Source: UBA1081 sp964454355 (GTDB lineage Bacteria; Bacillota; Clostridia; Oscillospirales; Acutalibacteraceae). From it: a DNA stretch of 7,574 nt. Below are positions 1-6,701 of the stretch, piece after piece. Both the position numbers and the translations under genes were made by a program. The notes below the pieces were generated by a model. That model did no database searches. It was not told where the DNA came from and saw nothing but the letters and a program-made list of their open reading frames with translations. The stretch's first letter is position 1, and the number at the start of each line of letters is the position of its first letter. The stretch spans positions 1 through 7,574 of the forward strand of contig CAYVTA010000098.1 of assembly GCA_964454355.1 (NCBI GenBank), written 5' to 3'.

Positions 1-9
1 TTTTTGTGT

Positions 10-34
10 GGGGAACCCTCGCCGGGGGTTCCCC
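10..34. repeat. Strong GC-rich inverted repeat at the left edge
   Basis: The arms GGGGAACCC (10-18) and GGGTTCCCC (26-34) pair perfectly around a 7-base loop. It looks like a terminator stem, but the only T-run (1-5) lies on the 5' side on the plus strand. Neither reading direction therefore has a T-tract after the stem, and it is not a textbook intrinsic terminator. It could be a processing or transcript-end stem, or part of a dispersed palindromic repeat. What lies to the left is not visible. Confidence 0.5.
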
Positions 35-74
35 GTTACATCGCAGATAAATTATGTTTATCGCTTTACTTACC

Positions 75-104
75 AAAAAACTCCCGAAGAGCAAGCTTCG
101 GGAG
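75..104 (-). terminator. Intrinsic terminator of the GH3 gene
   Basis: Reading the minus strand, a 9-base-pair perfect stem (CTCCCGAAG, 96-104, pairing with CTTCGGGAG, 81-89) with a 6-base loop is followed directly by six T residues (75-80). It starts about 15 bases after the GH3 stop codon. Stem plus T-tract on this strand is the classic rho-independent arrangement and marks the end of the glycan-degradation cluster. Confidence 0.9.
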
Positions 105-118
105 AAATTTAAGAAAAA

Positions 119-2578
119 TCAGATTGACTTAATAAGTGCGGGAAGCAATGTAATAGCTTTAGGGATTCCGCCGAGTATCTTGCACAGTCCCTTACCGCTT
201 GACTGACCGTCATTAAGAATCATCAAAAGTCCGTCTGCCATTTTGGGTGAAAATACGCCCATACTCATAGCAATAAAATTACGAATGGGAATCTGAGTTG
301 CCATTGCAGAAAGCATTTTGCCGTCACCGTTTTCGGCTGAACCCATTTTACTCATAATGCCCTCAATAAGATTGCATATTCTGCCTCCCCATTTTGTGTG
401 TCGTGCATCATTAAGACAGCAATAAATATCAATCTTTTTTGTTGTATCGGGTTCTGATGAAGGAAGCTCACTTCCGTAAACCGCAGCAAATTGCTCACCT
501 GTCATACCACTTACATCTGCAGTGTAATATGCAGGAGCACTCTTTCTGTAATCAGGTATCTTTGCATCAACAGTAGATTCAACAGTAACAGTGCCGCTGA
601 GCTTTATATCACGGCTGGAAGCTGCAACGAGAATATCAAATTCACCGGTTTCAACCATCCAATCATTTATCTCAACATTGAAGAATGCAAATGCACGCTT
701 TGAAAGCTCAATTTCAACTTCCTTTTCCTCGCCTGCATTAAGGTGAACCTTCTTGAAGCCTTTAAGCTCCTTAACAGGGCGGAAAATTGTTGATTCCTTA
801 TCAGCAACGTAAACCTGTGCAATTTCTGCACCATCCATAATACCTGTATTCTTAACCTTAAATGAAACGGTAAGGGTATCGGTATCTTTCAATGAAGCGG
901 CAGAAAGCTTCATGTCGCTGTATTCAAATGTCGTATATGAAAGACCGTAGCCGAAGGGGAAAAGAACATCCTTTTTAGCGGTATCATAGTAACGGTAGCC
1001 GATATATACCGACTCTCTGTGCTCACTTGTAACAGGACCTGCAGGATAATTGCCGTATGTGGGATTTTCTTCATATGAAAGAGGATATGTTTCACTTGTC
1101 TTACCTGACGGATTAACAAATCCTGTAAGAATCTTTGCAACTGCACCGCCGCCTGCCTGACCGCCGAGACCTGCATTAAGAAGGCCTTTTACTTCATTTA
1201 TCCACGGCATTCTTACAACTGATCCGCCTGCAAGTACAACAGCAGTATTTGCATTTGCCTTTGCAACCTCAGAAATAAGGTAATTATGGCATTTGGGCAT
1301 TTCTATATTTACTCTGTCATAGCCTTCGCCCTCAAATTCATCTGTAAGGCCGGCAAATACAAGTGCAACATCAGCACTCTTTGCTGCAGCAACAGCTTCG
1401 CTGACAAGAGCATCATCAATAACATCCTTGCTCTTATCGTAGCCTCTTGCATAAATCACATCTGCACCGAGCTTTTTAAGTTCATCAAGAGCATTATCAA
1501 GCATTGTGGGATTGATAACGGAGGAGCCGGCACCCTGAAATCTGGGAGATGCAGCAAGCTCACCTATAACAGCTATCTTCTGGCTCTTTTTAACAGGAAG
1601 AACATTGTCATCATTTTTAAGAAGAACCATAGAGCCTTCTGCAACCTTACGTGCGATTGCATGATGAGCATCTTTGTCATATGTATGTTTGTCGCTGAGA
1701 ACAGCCTTTGCCTTAATTATAAGATCAACAACATTGTCAACCCTCTTGTCAAGGATGGATTCGTCAAGCTCACCGCTGTTAACTGCAGTAATGATTTTCT
1801 TTATATTCCAATCACCGGATGAAGGCATTTCAAGATCTGTACCGTTAATAAGTCCGGGAATACGATCAACTGATGAGCCCCAGTCGGTAACCATAAGATT
1901 TTCAAATCCCCATTCCTTACGGAGAATTTCTTCCTGAAGATGCCCATTCTGTGAAGCATAAACTCCGTTAATTCTGTTATAGGAGTTCATTATTGTCCAA
2001 GGCTGTGCTTCTTTTACGCAGATTTCAAAAGCCGTAAGATAAAGCTCTCTCATGGCACGCTCATCAACAACTTCATTGATAACCATACGGAATGCTTCCT
2101 GTGAGTTCACAGCAAAGTGCTTAAGTGATGTACCGATACCCTTTGACTGAACACCGTTTACAAATCCTGCGGCACATTTACCTGCAAGATAAGGGTCTTC
2201 TGAAAAATATTCAAAGTTTCTGCCACAAGTAGGAGAACGTTTAATGTTTGTACCGGGGCCGAGAAGTACAGATACCTGCTCTTTTAAGCATTCCTCTGCA
2301 ATTGCCTCACCCTCAGCTCTGATGAGCTCAGGATCCCATGAACAGGACGAGGTTGCAGCAGGAGGAAAACAGGTGGTAGGTACTGAATTACCCAAGCCTA
2401 CACCGTCAGATGCCTTTTTATCAGGGTTCTTTTTACGAAGTCCGTGAGGACCATCCGTAACAGTAATCTGAGGAAGTCCCAATTCCTTTGATTCCTGAAG
2501 CTGCCAATAGTTAAAGCCGGAAACAAAAGATGCTTTCTGCTCCAATGTCATTTTACTAACTATTTCGGGGTGTTTCAT
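119..2578 (-). CDS. GH3 family beta-glucosidase-like glycoside hydrolase, cytoplasmic
   Basis: The 819-residue product is a retaining GH3 exo-glycosidase, most like clostridial BglB-type beta-glucosidases. Seen: the TIM-barrel domain (about 1-300) with TDGPHGLR (41-48), the KH pair in SLKHF (151-155) and TDW (231-233), where Asp232 is the predicted nucleophile. The alpha/beta sandwich domain (about 315-550) contains EGEGYDR (416-422), with Glu418 the likely acid/base. A fibronectin-III-like domain follows (about 585-660). The last 150 residues are the helical extension found on many Firmicutes GH3 proteins. There is no signal peptide or membrane segment, so the enzyme should act in the cytoplasm on imported glycosides. 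The start is set at 2578 because GGAGAGGAG (2591-2599) lies 12 bases before it; an upstream ATG at 2626 would put that site inside the coding region. GH3 covers beta-glucosidase, xylosidase and arabinosidase activities, so the substrate is inferred only. Confidence 0.93.
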   Translation of the reverse strand: MKHPEIVSKMTLEQKASFVSGFNYWQLQESKELGLPQITVTDGPHGLRKKNPDKKASDGVGLGNSVPTTCFPPAATSSCSWDPELIRAEGEAIAEECLKEQVSVLLGPGTNIKRSPTCGRNFEYFSEDPYLAGKCAAGFVNGVQSKGIGTSLKHFAVNSQEAFRMVINEVVDERAMRELYLTAFEICVKEAQPWTIMNSYNRINGVYASQNGHLQEEILRKEWGFENLMVTDWGSSVDRIPGLINGTDLEMPSSGDWNIKKIITAVNSGELDESILDKRVDNVVDLIIKAKAVLSDKHTYDKDAHHAIARKVAEGSMVLLKNDDNVLPVKKSQKIAVIGELAASPRFQGAGSSVINPTMLDNALDELKKLGADVIYARGYDKSKDVIDDALVSEAVAAAKSADVALVFAGLTDEFEGEGYDRVNIEMPKCHNYLISEVAKANANTAVVLAGGSVVRMPWINEVKGLLNAGLGGQAGGGAVAKILTGFVNPSGKTSETYPLSYEENPTYGNYPAGPVTSEHRESVYIGYRYYDTAKKDVLFPFGYGLSYTTFEYSDMKLSAASLKDTDTLTVSFKVKNTGIMDGAEIAQVYVADKESTIFRPVKELKGFKKVHLNAGEEKEVEIELSKRAFAFFNVEINDWMVETGEFDILVAASSRDIKLSGTVTVESTVDAKIPDYRKSAPAYYTADVSGMTGEQFAAVYGSELPSSEPDTTKKIDIYCCLNDARHTKWGGRICNLIEGIMSKMGSAENGDGKMLSAMATQIPIRNFIAMSMGVFSPKMADGLLMILNDGQSSGKGLCKILGGIPKAITLLPALIKSI

Positions 2579-2590
2579 AGAGTTTGTTAG

Positions 2591-2599
2591 CTCCTCTCC
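2591..2599 (-). promoter_or_regulatory. Ribosome binding site deciding the GH3 start
   Basis: The minus strand reads GGAGAGGAG here, 12 bases before the ATG at 2578-2576. The spacing is slightly long, but no other Shine-Dalgarno site fits. The frame is open up to an ATG at 2626, but those 16 extra residues contain this site and do not resemble the start of a GH3 domain. Confidence 0.75.
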
Positions 2600-2667
2600 A
2601 AAATTTTGCTGACGAAAACAATACAAACCTGTTTTTAAAGACAGATCTTCGACAGCTTAACACTTGT

Positions 2668-2696
2668 ATTATAAATCATTATAATCAATCTTGCAA
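2668..2696 (-). promoter_or_regulatory. Predicted sigma-A promoter for the GH3 gene
   Basis: On the minus strand a -35 box TTGCAA (2691-2696) and a perfect -10 box TATAAT (2668-2673) are separated by 17 bases. Transcription would start near 2661, giving a leader of about 80 bases. The -10 box overlaps the stop codon of the decayed acetyltransferase. GH3 can therefore probably be expressed without read-through from the GH36 promoter. Prediction from sequence only. Confidence 0.65.
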
Positions 2697-3040
2697 TCCT
2701 TAAAATAAAATTCTTTATCTTTTTCGTTCACTTCACGAAGCACTCTGCAAGGATTGCCCACTGCCACTACGTTTGAGGTATATCTTTTGTAACTATACTT
2801 CCCGCACCGATAACAACATTATCACCAATTGTAATACCGGGAACGATAACCGCACCTGCACCTATCCGGCAATTTCTGCCGATACGAACAGTCATATTGT
2901 ACTGACACGCTTTTTCATTTCTGTAGGTCTTGTCATGTTAAAATCATAAAGTCTGTCAAGACACTTGCTTTGCTCCGCCATGATAGACTCATCACCGGGA
3001 TAATAAAGCTTACCGGAATGCATTTTTCTTTATTAGTCAT
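2669..3040 (-). pseudogene. Decayed maltose/galactoside O-acetyltransferase (LbH hexapeptide family)
   Basis: Conceptual translation of the minus strand gives pieces of a Maa/LacA-type sugar acetyltransferase in different frames. MTNKEK starts at 3040. One A is missing from a run at 3023-3027, and the next frame continues with HSGKLYYPGDESIMAEQ and a family-like helix, reaching a TGA at 2892-2894. The hexapeptide-repeat part resumes in another frame near 2907 (CQYNMTVRIGRN, then IGDNVVIGAGSIVTKDIP). A second one-base loss near 2777 shifts the frame to NVVAVGNPCRVLREV, ending at TAA 2669-2671. About 120 residues remain where the family has about 185-200. The missing middle should include the catalytic histidine of the TATHP-like motif, so the gene should be dead. 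The ATG lies 17 bases after the GH36 stop with AGGG at 3053-3056, showing it was once the second gene of the operon. It is unclear which lesion came first. Confidence 0.88.
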
Positions 3041-3057
3041 AAAACCATTTATCCCTT

Positions 3058-5517
3058 TCATTTGATTTCAAACATTACTATAATTGCTTTTTCTCCTTCG
3101 GGCAAGCTCAAAACAATTCCTTCATTCATAAGCTCTTCACCTGTTAAGGAATATACATTTTCAGGAGAATCTACATCATAAACCTCGTATGATTTATCTG
3201 ATGAAAGGCCGTTAAGTTTTAATGTATACTCAGACTGATTCACATTTGTTCTCTTGTAAATAAGAGCCTCTCCGTATGAGCCGTCTTCAGCAGAATACTG
3301 CATTGCAAGAATTTTATTTGAAAAATAGCTGCCGTTGCTCAGCGGATAATAATTTTCAGTCATCATTTCTCTCTGCAGAGTATATTCACCGAAATATTCA
3401 CTGTGTACAGTGCCGAAGGTTTCAATTCGGCAGGGCATAATGCTTGTTCTCGATGCATATTCAGAATCACTGTTGTAAGAAAGCGTACCCGAAACGGGCA
3501 GCCAGAAAGAAATACCGTATGTCTGCGACTGAGTTGCTTCCAAAGTATCCTCAACGGTACTGCAATTATAGTCACTTCGCCAAAGGGGGATACTGCGTCG
3601 TGTCATTTCCAGATCAAGACGTCTGCCGCCGGAAGCACAGTTATCAATTATAAGTCCGTCAACATTTTCACACAAATAATCAAGATAGCGGTAAAGATTT
3701 GTTACATAATGATTTTCACATATACCTGTTCTGCCGTCATAAAATTCTTTATCCGCATATTTCCACATTCCGCTTATGTCGTAATTAAAGTCCTGTCTGT
3801 AAACAGTAACACCGTTCTCATTAAGTGATGCGGCAATATATTCACTCAAATACTCGAAAGCTTCAGTCTCTGCAAGATTCCACATTGCAAATTCATTGTC
3901 ATCCTTAAAAACAAGCCAGTTTTCATTTTCTGAGCCTGCATTGCCCATAACAGTATTTGCGTATACTCTTTCAGGCTCATACCAAAGGACAAGCTCACAG
4001 CCTTTTGTTCGAGCATAATCGGAAATTTCAATAATTCCGTTATCATATCTTGATGCATCGGGAATCCAGTTACCTAAAGAATCATACCATCCGTCAATAT
4101 TTTCGTACCATCCCGCATCCATCCAGAAATAGTCAATATTTGCATATATTTCATCCGAAAAAGTATCAAGAGTTTCAAATATCTGATCTGTGGTATTTGT
4201 TGATTCGGGACCTGCGACCTCCATCATTGTCATAATATCGGGGATATTTTCCGGATATACACAATCACTGATCCAATTCCTGAACATATTAAAACCTTTA
4301 AGCGGATTCTTCGTCTCATAGAAGCTCAGGGAAACAAGAGGTGAGCGAACTTTCTCACCGGGCAAAAGATAAGCTTTAAAGTGCTCCTGTTTTACGGTTA
4401 CAGCAGTACTTTCACCGTCCCTGTCAAATGATGCAGCCCAGTCACCCGTCCAACCGATACCAAGAACAACACCGTTATTTTCTCTGTAAATATTGAAATA
4501 GGGCATATACTCATAGCTGGATCTGCCTTCTGTACAGGAGAAACCGGCTGTTGTCAGCTCTGTTTTCATAAGGGAAAAATCACCTGAAGTATTTATACTT
4601 CCCTTTGAATAATAAAGCTGAGCCTTGCCTGTATCAAGAGCTGAATTAAGAGCATAAAATTCACTTATTACACCGCTGTTTTCTTCGGATTCATTTTTTA
4701 TATAAACGGTCCATTCGCAGGTTGCATTTTCCTCATAAATCGTAGCCTCAACAAAAACCACAAGGCTGTTTGTTTTGTGAGTCAATGTTATGTACGAAGT
4801 TTTTCCGCCACTGTACACTGCACCGACTTCACTTTCCTCAGAAACGGAAACATCCCAATTTTCAATATCATCGTTAAGCTTGACACCATCAACCTCAAAG
4901 CTGTATGGCAAATCCACAGTACCGTTTTTGAGAAGGACATTATTATAGTACCATTCACGGCAACGCTGTTTTTCACTTGATGAAATTTGCATTTCTTCAG
5001 CAGTAACAGTATCAAAATTGATCTCTTTTTTATATTCCGCTTCAGCAATTCGTTCCTCGTTAATTATAAAACCACCTATACATGAAACAACGAAATACGC
5101 TACCGCAAGGAGAATATTTATCACCTTTGAGCCTTTTTTTGCACGCACAGCAAAAGAAGCGGCAAGAACAACTGCCATAATGGGGAAAAGAATACTGTAA
5201 GAATAAACGATTACATCCTCATTGTTGCTGATAAGTGCGTTTGTAATCCAAAAAACGCCGTTAAAAAGCAAACCGCCGCCTAAAGCACTGAAAATACCTT
5301 TTAATTTGCCGATTTTATCTTTACAAATTGAATACACAAACAGAAAACCGAAAAATGCGAATGCAATTGTCATCAAAACAAAATAAAGCAAGCTGGAAAT
5401 ATTATCCGGCCAATAATCAAATTCATAATAAAGTGCATATGCACCATAAATATACAGTGCAGTACAAACAAGAGAAATAACGGAAACAATCAAATCCTTA
5501 GATGTCTGTTTTTTCAT
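3058..5517 (-). CDS. Membrane-tethered GH36-type alpha-galactosidase-like enzyme
   Basis: The 819-residue protein has two parts. Residues 1-155 hold five predicted membrane helices (about 9-31, 40-65, 73-96, 101-124, 131-152). Positive loops (KDKIGKLKG, RAKKGSK) fall on one side and acidic ones on the other, so the N-terminus should be inside and the catalytic part outside. Residues 170-819 resemble a clan GH-D, GH36 alpha-galactosidase: an N-terminal beta-sandwich (about 170-420), a barrel with WMDAGWY (465-471) and LWYEPERV (511-518), YRQDFN (573-578) with Asp576 as predicted nucleophile, DNCASGGRR (625-633), WRSDY (646-650) with Asp649 as predicted acid/base, and a C-terminal beta domain. 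All key residues are present. It probably removes terminal alpha-galactose or a related sugar at the cell surface. The start at 5517 follows AGAGGAG with 7-base spacing; an in-frame ATG at 5556 lies almost at the predicted transcription start and is unlikely. Substrate is uncertain. Confidence 0.9.
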   Translation of the reverse strand: MKKQTSKDLIVSVISLVCTALYIYGAYALYYEFDYWPDNISSLLYFVLMTIAFAFFGFLFVYSICKDKIGKLKGIFSALGGGLLFNGVFWITNALISNNEDVIVYSYSILFPIMAVVLAASFAVRAKKGSKVINILLAVAYFVVSCIGGFIINEERIAEAEYKKEINFDTVTAEEMQISSSEKQRCREWYYNNVLLKNGTVDLPYSFEVDGVKLNDDIENWDVSVSEESEVGAVYSGGKTSYITLTHKTNSLVVFVEATIYEENATCEWTVYIKNESEENSGVISEFYALNSALDTGKAQLYYSKGSINTSGDFSLMKTELTTAGFSCTEGRSSYEYMPYFNIYRENNGVVLGIGWTGDWAASFDRDGESTAVTVKQEHFKAYLLPGEKVRSPLVSLSFYETKNPLKGFNMFRNWISDCVYPENIPDIMTMMEVAGPESTNTTDQIFETLDTFSDEIYANIDYFWMDAGWYENIDGWYDSLGNWIPDASRYDNGIIEISDYARTKGCELVLWYEPERVYANTVMGNAGSENENWLVFKDDNEFAMWNLAETEAFEYLSEYIAASLNENGVTVYRQDFNYDISGMWKYADKEFYDGRTGICENHYVTNLYRYLDYLCENVDGLIIDNCASGGRRLDLEMTRRSIPLWRSDYNCSTVEDTLEATQSQTYGISFWLPVSGTLSYNSDSEYASRTSIMPCRIETFGTVHSEYFGEYTLQREMMTENYYPLSNGSYFSNKILAMQYSAEDGSYGEALIYKRTNVNQSEYTLKLNGLSSDKSYEVYDVDSPENVYSLTGEELMNEGIVLSLPEGEKAIIVMFEIK

Positions 5518-5524
5518 ACAAATT

Positions 5525-5531
5525 CTCCTCT
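5525..5531 (-). promoter_or_regulatory. Ribosome binding site deciding the GH36 start
   Basis: The minus strand reads AGAGGAG, 7 bases before the ATG at 5517-5515. This is close to ideal and selects this start over the ATG at 5556, which has no such site. Confidence 0.85.
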
Positions 5532-5564
5532 GCCGCAAAATAGTGACAAATTTCAACTTAAATT

Positions 5565-5593
5565 ATCTTACCATGATAAAAAGGATATGTCAA
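5565..5593 (-). promoter_or_regulatory. Predicted sigma-A promoter of the GH36 operon
   Basis: On the minus strand a perfect -35 box TTGACA (5588-5593) and a -10 box TAAGAT (5565-5570) are 17 bases apart. Transcription would start near 5558, giving a leader of about 40 bases. The 36-base hairpin at 5615-5650 lies just upstream of the -35 box. No operator or catabolite-repression site was recognised with confidence. Confidence 0.75.
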
Positions 5594-5614
5594 ATCAAAA
5601 AAGAACGCTGACAA

Positions 5615-5650
5615 GAAAACGGCTTTTGCCGTACTGCGGCAACCGTTTTC
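5615..5650. repeat. 36-base hairpin, terminator-like or dispersed palindrome
   Basis: The outer arms GAAAACGG (5615-5622) and CCGTTTTC (5643-5650) pair perfectly. The inner arms TTGCCG (5626-5631) and CGGCAA (5637-5642) extend the stem across a 3-base bulge. A residues on one side and T residues on the other on both strands resemble a weak bidirectional terminator. No gene on either side needs one here, because the flanking operons run away from each other. It may be a relic, an insulator, or one copy of a dispersed repeat. Confidence 0.55.
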
Positions 5651-5847
5651 GATTAGTCCATCGCCGTGCCCGCAAAAAAAGGACCTGATAAAACGTTAAC
5701 TGTAACGGATGAAGAAAAAGCAGGAAGAAAGGGTGATTAAAATATTTAATACTAATAATACAAAAATATCTTCTTCAAAAATACTCTCTTTTCAGATTAT
5801 CCGGCGGAAAACAGAATATTCTTTTTGTAATTTTATGATAGCATGGT

Positions 5848-5895
5848 ATTTGTATTTTTGTTGATATTATATTTTTACAAAAAGTATTTACAAAT
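5848..5895. promoter_or_regulatory. Long AT-rich dyad upstream of the PadR promoter
   Basis: The left arm ATTTGTATTTTTGT (5848-5861) is matched on the right by ACAAAAA (5877-5883) and TACAAAT (5889-5895), interrupted by five extra bases. The right half overlaps the predicted -35 box. It could be a regulator site, but such dyads also arise by chance in very AT-rich DNA. Confidence 0.35.
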
Positions 5896-5916
5896 ATATA
5901 TTAAATATGATAAAAT
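5887..5916 (+). promoter_or_regulatory. Predicted sigma-A promoter of the PadR operon
   Basis: A -35 box TTTACA (5887-5892) and a -10 box TAAAAT (5911-5916) are separated by 18 bases. Transcription would start near 5923, leaving a leader of about 20-35 bases depending on the true start. The local AT content makes other -10 registers possible, for example TATGAT just upstream. Confidence 0.55.
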
Positions 5917-5933
5917 ATGTTTGTAATCAACAT
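5917..5933. promoter_or_regulatory. Candidate PadR autoregulatory operator
   Basis: ATGTT (5917-5921) and AACAT (5929-5933) form a dyad over the predicted transcription start. Operators described for PadR-type repressors are often ATGT and ACAT half-sites separated by about eight bases; here the ATGT and ACAT cores are nine apart. Position and half-sites suit self-repression by the next gene, but the match is short. Confidence 0.35.
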
Positions 5934-5941
5934 TATATGCA

Positions 5942-6313
5942 GTGGGAGTGATAGCAATTAGTCAGCAACAGGATAATTTTAAAAGAGGTACAGCCGAAAT
6001 GCTTATTTTGCACCTTCTTCAAAATGATGATCTGTACGGATATCAAATGACAAGAGCATTTAAAGATAAAAGCAACGGTGTTTATACAATGGGGGAAGCT
6101 GCACTTTATCTCGTTTTATACAGATTGGTCGATGCAGGTTATATAACAGACTATGAAAAATTAGTCGGCACAAGAAGAAAACGAAGATATTATCACCTTG
6201 AAGATAGCGGTCGTGAATACTATAATCAAATACTTAATGAGTATTTGACAATTTCCAAGGCAATTTCGAAAATATTAGATTTGGAGAGTGACGACAATGC
6301 TACAGAAGAATGA
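5942..6313 (+). CDS. PadR-family transcriptional regulator
   Basis: The product of about 120 residues is a small winged-helix DNA-binding protein, usually dimeric. Numbered from the GTG at 5942, the fold shows FKRGTAEMLILHLL (13-26), LYGYQ (31-35), the recognition-helix stretch EAALYLVLYRL (52-62; the family usually has Pro where this has Val57), the wing with GTRRKRRYYHLEDSG (76-90), and a short C-terminal helix of the PadR-s1 type. It probably represses its own operon in response to an unknown signal. The start is unclear. GTG at 5942 and GTG at 5948 lack a properly spaced ribosome site, while GGGAG (5944-5948) is ideally placed for a rare ATT start at 5957. The protein would begin just before SQQQDN in every case. 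It overlaps the next gene by 17 bases, which indicates translational coupling. Confidence 0.9.
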   Translation: MGVIAISQQQDNFKRGTAEMLILHLLQNDDLYGYQMTRAFKDKSNGVYTMGEAALYLVLYRLVDAGYITDYEKLVGTRRKRRYYHLEDSGREYYNQILNEYLTISKAISKILDLESDDNATEE

Positions 6314-6686
6314 TATTGATAAGTATATAAGAACTGTACACAAGCAAATTCCCTATAAAACCAACGAAACAAAAAAATTTACAGATGACTTAAAATCAAA
6401 CATTAATAATTATGTCGAGGACAATCAAGTAAACGACATAGAAGAAATCAAACTTCAATTCGGTACTGAAGAAGAAGTTGCAAATGCTTTTCTCGAAACA
6501 GTAGATATAAAAACTGTTAAAAGGAAGATAAGTATAAAACGATTGATTACAGTTTTAATTGTTGCAGTTATCGCCATTTGGAGTATTGGTGTAACAATAG
6601 GAACAATTCAATCAAACAATGCAAACTCAACATATATTCATTATTCTCAAATAGAGAATGAATCTGACTTATTAAATACTATATAA
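6297..6686 (+). CDS. HAAS-like membrane protein partner of the PadR regulator
   Basis: The 129-residue protein has a cytoplasmic helical domain (about 1-70), a basic stretch KTVKRKISIKR (72-82), one membrane helix (about 83-104) and a polar tail of about 25 residues predicted outside. The N-terminal part has the pattern of HAAS/DUF1700-like domains, which commonly sit next to PadR genes: a helix ending in DLKSNINNYV, then IEEIKLQFGTEEEVANAF (48-65). Partnership with the regulator is therefore inferred from family and position; the domain may hold or release PadR according to an envelope signal. The start at 6297 follows GGAGAG (6283-6288) with 8-base spacing, in preference to an in-frame GTG at 6288. 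It lies inside the end of the PadR gene. No catalytic motif is visible. Confidence 0.82.
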   Translation: MLQKNDIDKYIRTVHKQIPYKTNETKKFTDDLKSNINNYVEDNQVNDIEEIKLQFGTEEEVANAFLETVDIKTVKRKISIKRLITVLIVAVIAIWSIGVTIGTIQSNNANSTYIHYSQIENESDLLNTI

Positions 6687-6701
6687 TAGGAGCTATAAAT
6701 C

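Larger units (their letters stand above)
5557..5941. other. Divergent intergenic region between the GH36 and PadR operons
   Basis: No gene is supported in these 385 bases. They hold the GH36 promoter (5565-5593), a 36-base hairpin (5615-5650), an A-rich stretch (about 5670-5830) without recognisable signals, and very AT-rich sequence with nested dyads and the PadR promoter (5848-5933). Short open frames on both strands within 5530-5750 lack plausible starts and matched no known family by eye. Confidence 0.7.

Noticed and set aside
1286..1822. A 178-codon open frame on the plus strand
   Set aside because: It lies entirely antisense to the conserved part of the GH3 gene, has no ribosome site, and its translation resembles no family; it is a shadow of the real gene.
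2129..2578. The long C-terminal extension and unusual features of the GH3 protein as a novel fusion
   Set aside because: The extension with NFIAMSMGVFSPKM-like helices is a familiar feature of Firmicutes GH3 enzymes, so it is not reported as novel.
2579..2626. A 16-residue N-terminal extension of the GH3 protein from the ATG at 2626
   Set aside because: The extension would contain the ribosome binding site GGAGAGGAG and does not match the GH3 N-terminus.
2579..2660. A riboswitch or attenuator in the roughly 80-base GH3 leader
   Set aside because: Only a weak 4-base-pair stem (CTGT/ACAG) near 2627-2642 can be seen; no known aptamer pattern and no T-tract.
3403..3828. A 141-codon open frame on the plus strand
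   Set aside because: It is antisense to the GH36 catalytic domain, which has all family motifs; there is no ribosome site or family resemblance.
5518..5556. A 13-residue N-terminal extension of the GH36 protein from the ATG at 5556
   Set aside because: The ATG would sit almost at the predicted transcription start, and the strong AGAGGAG site serves the ATG at 5517.
5530..5690. A minus-strand open frame across the hairpin and GH36 promoter (contains GDGLIENGCRSTAKAVF)
   Set aside because: It has no start codon with a ribosome site, overlaps a clear promoter, and has no recognised family; the hairpin's own composition explains the frame.
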